Shown here piece by piece: positions 23,175 through 33,263 of a stretch of 43,402 nt of DNA. The stretch lies in the NCBI GenBank assembly GCA_021844425.1, contig JAKBTL010000127.1, positions 1 through 43,402 on the forward strand, in the 5' to 3' direction. The translations under genes and the position numbers were made by a program. How positions within the stretch are numbered: the first letter of the stretch is position 1; every line of letters begins with the position of its first letter. The DNA comes from Actinomycetes bacterium. Lineage in GTDB: Bacteria; Actinomycetota; Acidimicrobiia; Acidimicrobiales; RAAP-2. The notes beneath the pieces are model-generated. The model was given only the letters and a program-made list of their open reading frames with translations, was not told the origin of the DNA and ran no database searches.

Positions 23175-23551
23175 CGCACCTCACGTCCTTCTTCGTCGTC
23201 TGCGTCGGTTCGGGCCCGCTCGGAAGCAGCTCTCGCGGCAGCGCCCACTGCCCGGCGCAGGCCCTCGAAGTCGAGCTCGCTCACACCTGGGGTCGCACGT
23301 ACCAGGTAGGCACCTGGAACGAGAGCGGGGGCCGCCGCGCGCACCGCCTCGCGCAGTCTGCGCCGTAGCCGGTTCCGTGCGACGGCGTCGCCGTGGCGTC
23401 GCCCGATCGCATAGCCCACCACGGGCAAGCCACTCGTCTCCCCAGCCTGGCAGAAATCCACGCTGACCGGCCCTCGCCGAGCGCGGCCGTCCGGGCGCGA
23501 CAGCGCGCGGAACGTCGCCCTCCTGCGGATCCTTCCTACGACGGGTGCCAT
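23171..23551 (-). CDS. rnpA: Ribonuclease P protein component
   Basis: Protein subunit of RNase P, which matures tRNA 5' ends together with the rnpB RNA. The product is 126 residues. The central RNR motif is clear: [20 protein letters not shown]. Other typical pieces are [20 protein letters not shown] and [10 protein letters not shown]. The C-terminal tail is acidic and charged ([12 protein letters not shown]). It is 37 bp after rpmH, the classic order, and overlaps yidD by four bases. The RNase P RNA gene is not in the window as far as I can see. Confidence 0.95.
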   Translation of the reverse strand: MAPVVGRIRRRATFRALSRPDGRARRGPVSVDFCQAGETSGLPVVGYAIGRRHGDAVARNRLRRRLREAVRAAAPALVPGAYLVRATPGVSELDFEGLRRAVGAAARAASERARTDADDEEGREVR

Positions 23552-23588
23552 CGTCTCATCGGCGCCACGGGCGCGGGCGACCGCGGGC

Positions 23589-23723
23589 TCACACCGTCAA
23601 CCGATGACGCCCCTTGAGCCGTCTCGCCTTCAGGATCGCCCGGCCTGCGCGCGTCGACATGCGGTGACGGAAGCCGTGCCGCTTCGCTCGCTTGCGCGTG
23701 TTGGGTTGGTAGGTTCTCTTCAC
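23589..23723 (-). CDS. rpmH: 50S ribosomal protein L34
   Basis: The product is 44 residues, full length: [18 protein letters not shown], then [17 protein letters not shown] and LKGRHRLTV. The start is a GTG at 23723, unusual for L34 but fixed by the conserved N-terminus; a modest AAGG lies upstream. It is the first gene of the leftward series running away from dnaA, as in nearly all bacteria. The promoter should lie in the 292-bp gap with dnaA. Confidence 0.96.
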   Translation of the reverse strand: MKRTYQPNTRKRAKRHGFRHRMSTRAGRAILKARRLKGRHRLTV

Positions 23724-24015
23724 GTCGATAGGCCTTTCCGTGTTGCCCGGAGCGCGACCCTGGTCGGCCGGCACCGGCGCACGGAGCTCGCGTCGCCCTC
23801 GGGGCTGCGGTGTCGCTGCGCGATCGTACGCGACCGCAGGAGTTGACACTAGTCGCGACGGAGCCCCGCTCGGGTGGGAGCCGAGGCGATGGACGATCAG
23901 CCCACTAGTCGGCGGGGTCTCGACGGTGTACTTTCGATCGACCACACCGGTGCTGTGTTCCACACCTGTGGACCACGCTGTGGACAACGATCGCCTTTCG
24001 GGCGCGGAGGAGCAG
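23724..24015. other. rpmH-dnaA divergent gap with DnaA boxes
   Basis: This 292-bp gap lies between divergent rpmH and dnaA. It has a perfect DnaA box TGTGGACAA at 23979-23987 (reverse complement TTGTCCACA) and TGTGGACCA at 23967-23975 (8 of 9), exactly 12 bp apart. Another TGTGGACCA lies at 24035-24043 within dnaA. Together with TGTGTTCCACA at 23955-23965 they form a cluster right before the dnaA start, fitting autoregulation of dnaA or a part of a two-part origin. ACTAGTCG occurs twice, at 23848 and 23903. No convincing promoter hexamers were identified for either gene. Confidence 0.65.
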
Positions 24016-25428
24016 GTGGACGAGACCAGTGGCCTGTGGACCAGATGCGCTGCACCACTTCGTGACCAGGTATCGGACACGACGTGGCAGATGTGGCTCT
24101 CGAGCATGGAGCCGGTGTCCTACGACGGGCGGACCATGGTGCTGGGGGTACCGAACACGGTCGTGCGCGAGCGCGTGGAAGGGCGGTTCCTTCCGCTGAT
24201 CGCAGAGGCGGTGTCGTCGGCCGCGGGCCATCGCGTCGAAGTTCGTCTCGAGGTCGCCCAGCGCGCCGAACAAGGCCTCCGTTCCGCGCCCGACCCCCGA
24301 GCATCCTCGGATCCCTCGGTTCCCAGCTTCTCAGCGCCCCGGGATCCTGGACCCACGTCGGCGTCGCGCCGCGGTACAGATCGCCCGAGGGAGGGTGCGC
24401 CGGTCTCGCTGGATCCCCGCTTCACTTTCGAGAGCTTCGTGGCAGCCTCATCGAACCGCCTCGCGCACGCCGCCGCGCAGGCGGTGGCCGAGACGCCCGG
24501 TCGCTCCTACAACCCGCTTTTCATCTACGGGGACTCTGGGCTGGGCAAGACCCACCTGCTGCACGCGATCGGGAACTACGTGCAGGAGAACTTCCCTGTT
24601 CGCACGGTGCTCTATGTCACGACCGAGACCTTCATGAACGACTTCGTCGACTCTCTTCGCATGTCCACGACCATCGCCTTCAAGCGCCGCTACCGCGAGT
24701 GCGACGTGCTGCTGATCGACGACGTCCAGTTCATGGAGAACAAAGAGGGGCTTCAAGAGGAGTTCTTCCACACCTACAACGATCTCCACGGAGCAGGAAA
24801 GCAGATCGTCCTCACCTCCGACCGTCCTCCCAAGTCAATCGAGACGCTCGAAGACCGGCTGCGCAGCCGGTTCCTCTCGGGCTTGATCACCGAGGTCGAC
24901 CCCCCCGATCTCGAGACGCGGCTCGCGATCCTCCGCAAGAAGGCCGAGGCCGACCATGACGACATCCCCGACGACGTCCTCGAGTTCATCGCCACGCATG
25001 TGAAGAACAACATCCGAGAGCTCGAGGGCGCGCTCATCAGGGTCAGTGCGTTCGCGAGCCTGAGCCGAGAGCCCATCTCCCTCGAGCTCGCAGAGCACGT
25101 GCTGGCGGACATCGTCTCGACGGTCGAGCCCCGCCGGATCACCCCCCAGATGATCCTCGAGGCAACCGCGGAGAGCTACGGCTTCACGGTCGACGCACTG
25201 TGCGGTCCGAGCCGTACGCGCCCGCTGGTCACCGCCCGACAGGTGGCGATGTACCTCGTGCGGAACCTCACCGACTACAGCTACCCGGCGATCGCCCGCG
25301 TCTTCGGCGGGCGGGACCACACCACCGTCATCCACGCGGTCGACAAGATCACGACCCACATGAAGGAACGCCGGCAGCTCTACGAGCAGGTCACCGAGCT
25401 GACGGTCAGGATCCGGAACGGCTCGTGA
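24016..25428 (+). CDS. dnaA: Chromosomal replication initiator DnaA
   Basis: ATP-dependent initiator that binds DnaA boxes and opens oriC. The GTG at 24016 is chosen because GGAGGAG lies just upstream and the product then begins [15 protein letters not shown], like other DnaA N-termini; earlier in-frame GTGs lie inside the DnaA-box cluster. Domain I covers about residues 1-85 ([14 protein letters not shown]). A disordered linker follows. The AAA+ domain has Walker [19 protein letters not shown], Walker [12 protein letters not shown] and sensor regions ([20 protein letters not shown]). Domain IV carries the DNA-binding signature [17 protein letters not shown]. The length is 470 residues. Confidence 0.97.
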   Translation: MDETSGLWTRCAAPLRDQVSDTTWQMWLSSMEPVSYDGRTMVLGVPNTVVRERVEGRFLPLIAEAVSSAAGHRVEVRLEVAQRAEQGLRSAPDPRASSDPSVPSFSAPRDPGPTSASRRGTDRPREGAPVSLDPRFTFESFVAASSNRLAHAAAQAVAETPGRSYNPLFIYGDSGLGKTHLLHAIGNYVQENFPVRTVLYVTTETFMNDFVDSLRMSTTIAFKRRYRECDVLLIDDVQFMENKEGLQEEFFHTYNDLHGAGKQIVLTSDRPPKSIETLEDRLRSRFLSGLITEVDPPDLETRLAILRKKAEADHDDIPDDVLEFIATHVKNNIRELEGALIRVSAFASLSREPISLELAEHVLADIVSTVEPRRITPQMILEATAESYGFTVDALCGPSRTRPLVTARQVAMYLVRNLTDYSYPAIARVFGGRDHTTVIHAVDKITTHMKERRQLYEQVTELTVRIRNGS

Positions 25429-25657
25429 CGGACGACGGTGCTGTGGACGACCGTGGTGCATCCTGGGGACGCGGCGCGCCCCCATCCACAGTGTCACGGC
25501 CGAGACGGGTGCCATCAACGTTACGATCCACCGCCCGGCTTTACCCGGTGGATAGCCATACGCTCGTGACCAGGGGAGACGTTCGCCCGTCCACAATTCC
25601 CAGCACTACTACCTCTGACAAGCTCTTCAACTTCTCGACGCCCGAAAGGATGGCGCG
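25429..25657. other. dnaA-dnaN intergenic region, oriC candidate
   Basis: The 229-bp gap between dnaA and dnaN is the usual actinobacterial oriC site. I see degenerate boxes: TGTGGACGA at 25442-25450 (8 of 9 to TTGTCCACA), CCATCCACA at 25482-25490, and CCGTCCACA at 25587-25595 (7 of 9). GTGGAT and GATCCACC motifs lie near 25525 and 25548. The final 60 bases before dnaN (25595-25650) are less GC-rich than the rest and could be the unwinding segment. Box density is lower than in mycobacterial or streptomycete origins. Confidence 0.6.
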
Positions 25658-26782
25658 GTGAAATTCCGGTCCGAACGGGACTCCCTTGCCGATGTCCTCA
25701 CTACCGCAGGACGAGCAGCCGGGGGCAGAGGTGCGACGTCCGCTGTGCTCTCAGGGCTCATGCTGCGAACGGCAGGGAACCGGCTCGAGGTGACGGGCAC
25801 GGACCTGGACCTCACGGTGCGCGTGGAGCAGGAGGTGATCGGCATCGAGGACGGAGCGTGCGTCGTGCCGGCGCGTCTCACGGCCGACGTGGTGCGCGCG
25901 CTCGAGGCGGGTGCGGTGACGCTCGAGTCCGACGAGGAGAAGGTGGACATCTCATCGGCGAGGGCGCACTTCGGGCTGCGGTCGTTCCCGCTCGTGGAGT
26001 TTCCCTCGTTGCCCGCGCCACCGATCCCGTCGGTGACGCTCCCTCGTGCGGCGTTCGTCGAAGCGTTGCGCCAGGTGGTGCGGGCCGCCTCGAACGACGA
26101 CGCGCGTCCACTGCTCACCGGGGTGCTCGTGACGAGCGACGGTGGTGCGGTGCGGCTGGTCGCTACGGACTCGTACAGGCTGGCGCTACGGGACCTGCAC
26201 GGGGCCGCGACGCTCGGGGAGGGTGGCGACGTGCTGGTTCCTGCACGTGCGCTGGCGGAGCTGCTGCGCCTGCCGGCGCCGGCAGGCGCAGGCGCGCTGG
26301 AAGGTCCGGGAGCCGATGTGGGCATCGCCGCGGGGCTGTCGGACATCACGTTCACGAGCGGCCGCACGCGGATCTCGACCCGCCTGCTCGAAGGGACCTA
26401 CCCCGACTATCGCCAGCTCATACCGGACCAGTACCCGAACCGGCTTCACGTCGGGCGGGAGTCCCTGCTCGCGGCGCTACGTCGAGTGCGGCTCCTCGTA
26501 CGCGACAACACCACCCCGGTTCGGCTCTCGATGCGACCGAGCGGCGTGGACCTCTCTGTGGTGTCCCAGGAGGTGGGCGACGCGAGCGAGACGGTGGACG
26601 GGGATTTCACCGGCGAAGACCTTGTCATTGCATTCAATCCGAGCTACCTCATCGACGGGATCGACGCCGTGTTGGACGACGAGATCTTCCTCGAAGCCGA
26701 CTCGCCTTCCAGGCCGGCCACGGTGCGGGCCGCGAGCCGGGACGACTTCCGATACCTGCTCATGCCCGTGAGGATCTCCTGA
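25658..26782 (+). CDS. dnaN: DNA polymerase III beta subunit (sliding clamp)
   Basis: Forms the ring clamp that tethers polymerase III to DNA. The product is 374 residues, normal length, with the three repeated clamp domains. It begins VKFRSERDSLADVLTTAGRA, continues with SGLMLRTAGNRLEVTGTDLD, ATDSYRLALRDLHGA and FTSGRTRISTRLLEGTYPDY, and ends with the canonical RYLLMPVRIS. The start is a GTG at 25658, with AAAGGA upstream. It is the first gene of the dnaN-recF-dciA run. Confidence 0.97.
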   Translation: MKFRSERDSLADVLTTAGRAAGGRGATSAVLSGLMLRTAGNRLEVTGTDLDLTVRVEQEVIGIEDGACVVPARLTADVVRALEAGAVTLESDEEKVDISSARAHFGLRSFPLVEFPSLPAPPIPSVTLPRAAFVEALRQVVRAASNDDARPLLTGVLVTSDGGAVRLVATDSYRLALRDLHGAATLGEGGDVLVPARALAELLRLPAPAGAGALEGPGADVGIAAGLSDITFTSGRTRISTRLLEGTYPDYRQLIPDQYPNRLHVGRESLLAALRRVRLLVRDNTTPVRLSMRPSGVDLSVVSQEVGDASETVDGDFTGEDLVIAFNPSYLIDGIDAVLDDEIFLEADSPSRPATVRAASRDDFRYLLMPVRIS

Positions 26783-26808
26783 CGTCGAGCGGCGCGACCG
26801 CCCAGACG

Positions 26809-27912
26809 GTGCTGTCCGACACGAGCACGCACCTGCTTCGCCTCGAGCTGCGCGACGTGCGCCGCTTCGTCGAGGCGCACCTCGAGCTCGACCCGGAGTC
26901 GACGACGGTGCTCACCGGGCCGAACGGGTCAGGAAAGACGACGTTCCTGGAGGCCGTCGCGTACCTTGGCTCGCAGCGGTCGTTCCGGACGACGAGCCGC
27001 TCGGCGATGGTACGCATCGGCGCGCAGCGAGGGATCGTGCGTGCCGAGCTACGACACGAGCGCACCCCGCTCGTCCTCGAGAGCGAGCTGCACGACGGCG
27101 GCGGCACGCGGACGCTCCTTAACCGCCGAGCAGTGCACGGTCGCGCCCAGCTGGCTGACGCGCTGGCGGTGACGGTCTTCTCCCCGGACGATCTCGGTCT
27201 GGTCCAGGGCCCTCCGTCCCGCCGGCGAGAGCTGCTCGACGGGGTGCTGCGGCTGGTGGACGCTCGCGCCGCGGCGGACCTCGACGCGATGGAGCGAGCT
27301 CTGCGCCAGCGCGCTGCGCTGCTCCGCCAGGCCGGGGGACGGCTCAAGCCAGACATCGTCTCCACGTTGGACGTATGGGACGAGCGTCTCAGCGTGATCG
27401 GCACCGCGGTGTCCGACGCCCGCCGTGCGCTCGTCGACGAGGCCGCGCCGCTCGTCGAAGAAGCGTACGCGAGGTTTGCCGGTGTTCGCCGGGATGGTGA
27501 TGCGGTCACCATGGACTACGTGCCGGGGTGGAAGGGAGGCCTCGCGGATGCGCTGGTGAAGAGCCGCCACGACGACGTGCGCCGCGGCGCGTCCACCGTG
27601 GGTCCCCACCGTGACGAGATCGCACTGCGGATCGACGCGCGCGACGCGCGCACCCAGACCTCGCAGGGTGAGCAACGAAGCCTCGCGCTGGCTCTGCGCC
27701 TCGCGCTGCACGGGTTCGTGACCGAGCGCCGAGGGGGCAGTCCGCTCCTCCTCCTCGACGACGTCTTCTCCGAGCTCGACGCGGACCGCAGCCGGGCGCT
27801 CGTCCGTCAGCTTCCCGCGGGTCAGGCGCTGCTCACGACCGCGGCACGGCTCCCCGATGGCGTCGAGGTCGGCGCCGTGGTCGATGTACGGAGCCTGGGG
27901 AGCACGTCGTGA
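26809..27912 (+). CDS. recF: DNA replication and repair protein RecF
   Basis: SMC-like ATPase that loads RecA at gaps with RecO and RecR. The product is 367 residues from a GTG at 26809. Walker A is VLTGPNGSGKTTFLEAVAYL; the arm regions include VFSPDDLGLVQGPPSRRREL and TVGPHRDEI; the ABC signature is TSQGEQRSLALALRLAL; and Walker B is LLLLDDVFSELDADR. All ATPase motifs are present. The gap to dnaN is 26 bp. The start could be any of a few codons, since no strong ribosome binding site is visible. It overlaps the DUF721 gene by four bases. Confidence 0.95.
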   Translation: MLSDTSTHLLRLELRDVRRFVEAHLELDPESTTVLTGPNGSGKTTFLEAVAYLGSQRSFRTTSRSAMVRIGAQRGIVRAELRHERTPLVLESELHDGGGTRTLLNRRAVHGRAQLADALAVTVFSPDDLGLVQGPPSRRRELLDGVLRLVDARAAADLDAMERALRQRAALLRQAGGRLKPDIVSTLDVWDERLSVIGTAVSDARRALVDEAAPLVEEAYARFAGVRRDGDAVTMDYVPGWKGGLADALVKSRHDDVRRGASTVGPHRDEIALRIDARDARTQTSQGEQRSLALALRLALHGFVTERRGGSPLLLLDDVFSELDADRSRALVRQLPAGQALLTTAARLPDGVEVGAVVDVRSLGSTS

Positions 27913-28310
27913 CGCGTGCGGGCAGGCGAAGGCACCGCGGCGCCGCGATCGACCGGGGGCCGCGTCCGCTCGCCGAGTCGCTCGACGACGTCGTCGCGGG
28001 GCTCTCCGCGCCGATGCCGGGAGGCTCGGCACTGGGAGGCTCGACGCCGGGGGGCAGGGCCGGGGGGCCGCCGCCCACGGCCGCCGCCTTGGGCTCGGTG
28101 TTCTCGCGCTGGGAGGAGCTGGTGGGGTCGTCGGTCGCCCGCCACACGAGGCCCCTCCGTCTCGCCGGCGGCACGCTCGTCGTCAGGGTCGACCAGCCGG
28201 CCTGGGCGACGCAGCTCCGGGTGCTCGCGCCGGGGATCCTCGCAGGGCTGGTCGAGCGGACCGGCGAGCGGATCGAGCACCTCGAGGTAGTGGTCGGGCG
28301 AGGACGCTGA
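27909..28310 (+). CDS. dciA: DUF721 (DciA-like) protein
   Basis: DciA/DUF721 proteins help load the DnaB helicase in bacteria lacking DnaC or DnaI; none of those loaders is seen here. The product is 133 residues. The first 55 are Arg- and Gly-rich with PLAESLDDVVAGL. The DUF721 fold follows: VFSRWEELVGSSVARHTRPL, AGGTLVVRVDQPAWATQLR and LAPGILAGLVERTGERIEHL. The GTG start overlaps the recF stop (GTGA). Its place between recF and gyrB is standard for actinobacteria. Confidence 0.9.
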   Translation: MTRAGRRRHRGAAIDRGPRPLAESLDDVVAGLSAPMPGGSALGGSTPGGRAGGPPPTAAALGSVFSRWEELVGSSVARHTRPLRLAGGTLVVRVDQPAWATQLRVLAPGILAGLVERTGERIEHLEVVVGRGR

Positions 28311-30465
<2,155 letters not shown>

Positions 30466-30479
30466 GGACGCACCGCACG

Positions 30480-33005
30480 ATGGCAAGACTGCCGACCACG
30501 ACGGGATCTGCTGCGAACGGCAGGTCTGGCGCGCCTCCTGGGGGCGACGGCGACGGCGACGGCGACGGCCGCGGCGACGGCGGGGTCTTCGGCTTCATCG
30601 AGCCGATCGAGATCCAAGAGGAGATGGAGCGCTCGTTCCTCGAGTACTCGATGTCGGTCATCGTCTCCAGGGCGCTCCCGGACGTGAGGGACGGGCTCAA
30701 GCCCGTGCACCGGCGGATCCTCTACTCGATGTTCGAGCAGAACCTGCGCCCCGATCGCCCCCACGTGAAGTGCGCCGCAGTCGTCGGCGAGGTGATGGGG
30801 ACGTTCCACCCGCACGGCGACGCCGCGATCTACGACGCGCTGGTCCGCATGGTGCAGGACTTCTCGATGCGTCACCCGCTGATCGACGGCCACGGGAGCT
30901 TCGGAGGCCCCGGCCCCGAAGAGGGCCCGGCAGCGATGCGCTACACGGAGTGCCGGCTCCAGGCGCTCGCCTTGGACCTCATGGCAGGGATCGACGAGGA
31001 CACGGTCGATTTCGAGCCGAATTACGCGAACAGCGCGGAGCAGCCGGTCGTCCTCCCGGCGCGCTTTCCGAACCTGCTCGTCAACGGGTCTCAGGGGATC
31101 GCGGTGGGGATGGCCACGAACATCCCTCCGCACAACATGGGCGAGGTGATCGACGCGGCGGTCCATCTCCTCGAGCACCCCGAGGCGACGCCCGACGAGC
31201 TGATGCAATTCGTCAAGGGCCCGGACTTCCCGACCGGCGGCCAGATCCTGGGCCGCCAAGGGATCCTCGACGCCTACCGTACGGGGCGAGGTTCGGTGAA
31301 GATGCGGGCGGTCGCGGAGATCGAAGAGGGGAGGGACGCGACCCGCATCGTCGTCACCGAGATCCCGTACCAGACGTCGGTCCCGGTCATCAGTCAGAAG
31401 ATCGACGACCTCGTGCGTTCCGGCGACGTGGACGGCATCGCAGAGGTGCTCGATTCCTCGGCGGGCAAGAAGACCCGCCTGGTCATCCGCCTGAAGCGGG
31501 ACGCCAACGCGAACGTCGTCTTGAACAAGCTCTACAAGCACACGCCGCTGCAGACCAACTTCGGCGTCAACATGCTGGCGCTGGTCGACGGGGTGCCCCG
31601 AACGCTGAACCTCGCACAGGTGCTGCGCCACTACGTGGCTCATCAGGTGGAGGTGGTGCGCCGGCGTTCTGAGTTCCGCCTGCGCAAGGCCCAGGCCCGC
31701 GCGCACATCGTCGAAGGGCTCCTGCGCGCGATCGACATGCTCGACGCGGTGATCGCGGCGATCCGGGCTTCCGATGACCGCGCGGCGGCGAGAGGCGCCC
31801 TCATGGCCGTGCCGTTCGCCTTCACCGAGGAGCAGGCCAACCACATCTTGGACATGACGCTCGGCAGGCTCACGCGCCTGGGCCGCTCGGAGCTCGAAGA
31901 GGAGATGGCGCAGCTGCGGGCGACGATCGCAGAGCTCGAGGACATCCTCGCCGACCCGGCGAAGCTGCGGGGCGTCGTCGCAACGGAGATGACCGCCATC
32001 CGCGACAGGTTCGCAGACCCGCGGCGCTCCGTGATCACCCACGACCCCGGCGAGCTCGGAGTGGAGGATCTCGTGGCCGACGAGGAGATCGTCGTCACGA
32101 CCACCGCGGCGGGCTACATCAAGGCGGTGTCCGCCGATGCGTTCAGGACCCAGGGGCGCGGCGGGCGCGGGGTGCAGGGCGCACGGCTGAAGGAGGAGGA
32201 TCTCGTCACGAACGTCGTGCACACCACCGCGCTCTCGTACCTGCTGCTCTTCTCCAACCGAGGTCGCGTCTACCGCCTGCGGGGCCACGAGATCCCGACG
32301 AAAGAGCGAACCGCGCGTGGCACCGCGCTCGTGAACCTGCTCCCGCTCGAGATGGGCGAGACGATCCAGGCAGTCGTCGAGACGCGCGACTTCCCTTCCG
32401 ACCACTACCTCGTGTTCGCGACCGCACGGGGCCAGGTGAAGAAGACGTCGTTCAGCGAGTACGACAAGTCCCGCAGGGAGGGCTTCATCGCGATCAACCT
32501 GCACGAGGGCGACGAGCTGGTGCGGGTCGTGCCGACGGCCGGCGGCGAGGATCTCTTCGCGGTCACGCGTTCGGGGATGACCATCCGCTTCTCCGAGGAC
32601 GACGTCCGCTCGATGGGGCGCGACGCCGCCGGGGTGCGCGGCATCCGCCTGCGCGAGGGCGACGAGCTGGTCTCCCTCGACGTCGCGCGCGACGACTCGG
32701 ACATCCTCATGGTCACCGACGCCGGGTACGGCAAGCGCACGAAGGTCGAGCGTTTCAACCGCCAGGCGCGAGGCGGCCAGGGGGTGCGCGGCATCCGCCT
32801 GACCGCGAAGAGAGGCGGGGTCGTGGCGGCCTTCATGGCGAGCCTCGACGAGGAGATCCTGCTGGTCTCGACAGCGGGCGTGGTCATCCGGATGGCGGTG
32901 CGCGAGATCGCCTCCCAAGGGCGCGACGCGACGGGCGTGCGGGTGATGAACCTCGACGACGGCCAGCACGTTGCCGCGGTCGCGCGGGTCTCGGGCGGCG
33001 AATGA
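30480..33005 (+). CDS. gyrA: DNA gyrase subunit A
   Basis: DNA-cleaving and wrapping subunit of gyrase, 841 residues. A Gly/Asp repeat (GDGDGDGDGRGDGG) precedes the core, which begins EIQEEMERSFLEYSMSVIV. The quinolone region reads FHPHGDAAIYDALVRMVQ, with Ala in the place of E. coli Ser83. The catalytic Tyr is in AAMRYTECRL. The C-terminal beta-pinwheel has a GyrA box, QGRGGRG, and a second similar loop, QARGGQG, so this is gyrase rather than topoisomerase IV. The ATG at 30480 is 14 bp after gyrB. Downstream there is no tRNA gene, unlike the ileT-alaT pair after mycobacterial gyrA. Confidence 0.97.
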   Translation: MARLPTTTGSAANGRSGAPPGGDGDGDGDGRGDGGVFGFIEPIEIQEEMERSFLEYSMSVIVSRALPDVRDGLKPVHRRILYSMFEQNLRPDRPHVKCAAVVGEVMGTFHPHGDAAIYDALVRMVQDFSMRHPLIDGHGSFGGPGPEEGPAAMRYTECRLQALALDLMAGIDEDTVDFEPNYANSAEQPVVLPARFPNLLVNGSQGIAVGMATNIPPHNMGEVIDAAVHLLEHPEATPDELMQFVKGPDFPTGGQILGRQGILDAYRTGRGSVKMRAVAEIEEGRDATRIVVTEIPYQTSVPVISQKIDDLVRSGDVDGIAEVLDSSAGKKTRLVIRLKRDANANVVLNKLYKHTPLQTNFGVNMLALVDGVPRTLNLAQVLRHYVAHQVEVVRRRSEFRLRKAQARAHIVEGLLRAIDMLDAVIAAIRASDDRAAARGALMAVPFAFTEEQANHILDMTLGRLTRLGRSELEEEMAQLRATIAELEDILADPAKLRGVVATEMTAIRDRFADPRRSVITHDPGELGVEDLVADEEIVVTTTAAGYIKAVSADAFRTQGRGGRGVQGARLKEEDLVTNVVHTTALSYLLLFSNRGRVYRLRGHEIPTKERTARGTALVNLLPLEMGETIQAVVETRDFPSDHYLVFATARGQVKKTSFSEYDKSRREGFIAINLHEGDELVRVVPTAGGEDLFAVTRSGMTIRFSEDDVRSMGRDAAGVRGIRLREGDELVSLDVARDDSDILMVTDAGYGKRTKVERFNRQARGGQGVRGIRLTAKRGGVVAAFMASLDEEILLVSTAGVVIRMAVREIASQGRDATGVRVMNLDDGQHVAAVARVSGGE

Positions 33006-33263
33006 GCCACCGGGACCGACCTCGCCACCGGGGACGGCCTGGAACGTCCAGGGCCAAGTGGCTCGCCGAGCGGCACCGGGCTCGTCGCGACCGTGCTCGG
33101 GATCACCGGCTCCTCGCGACGAGCGACTTTTAGACGAGTTCTACGCGGTCCTTCGCGATCTCTTAGGTGCGTCCGGTGTACTGGGCTCGAGACGGCTCGT
33201 AGCCTTGGGGGGTGCCCCGCGAAGGGGGGCCCGACGAGGCGTGGTGAGCGAGGAGAGAAGACC

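Noticed and set aside
33006..33263. tRNA genes after gyrA, as in mycobacteria
   Set aside because: I found no cloverleaf, T-loop GGTTCRA motif or anticodon arm in this gap.
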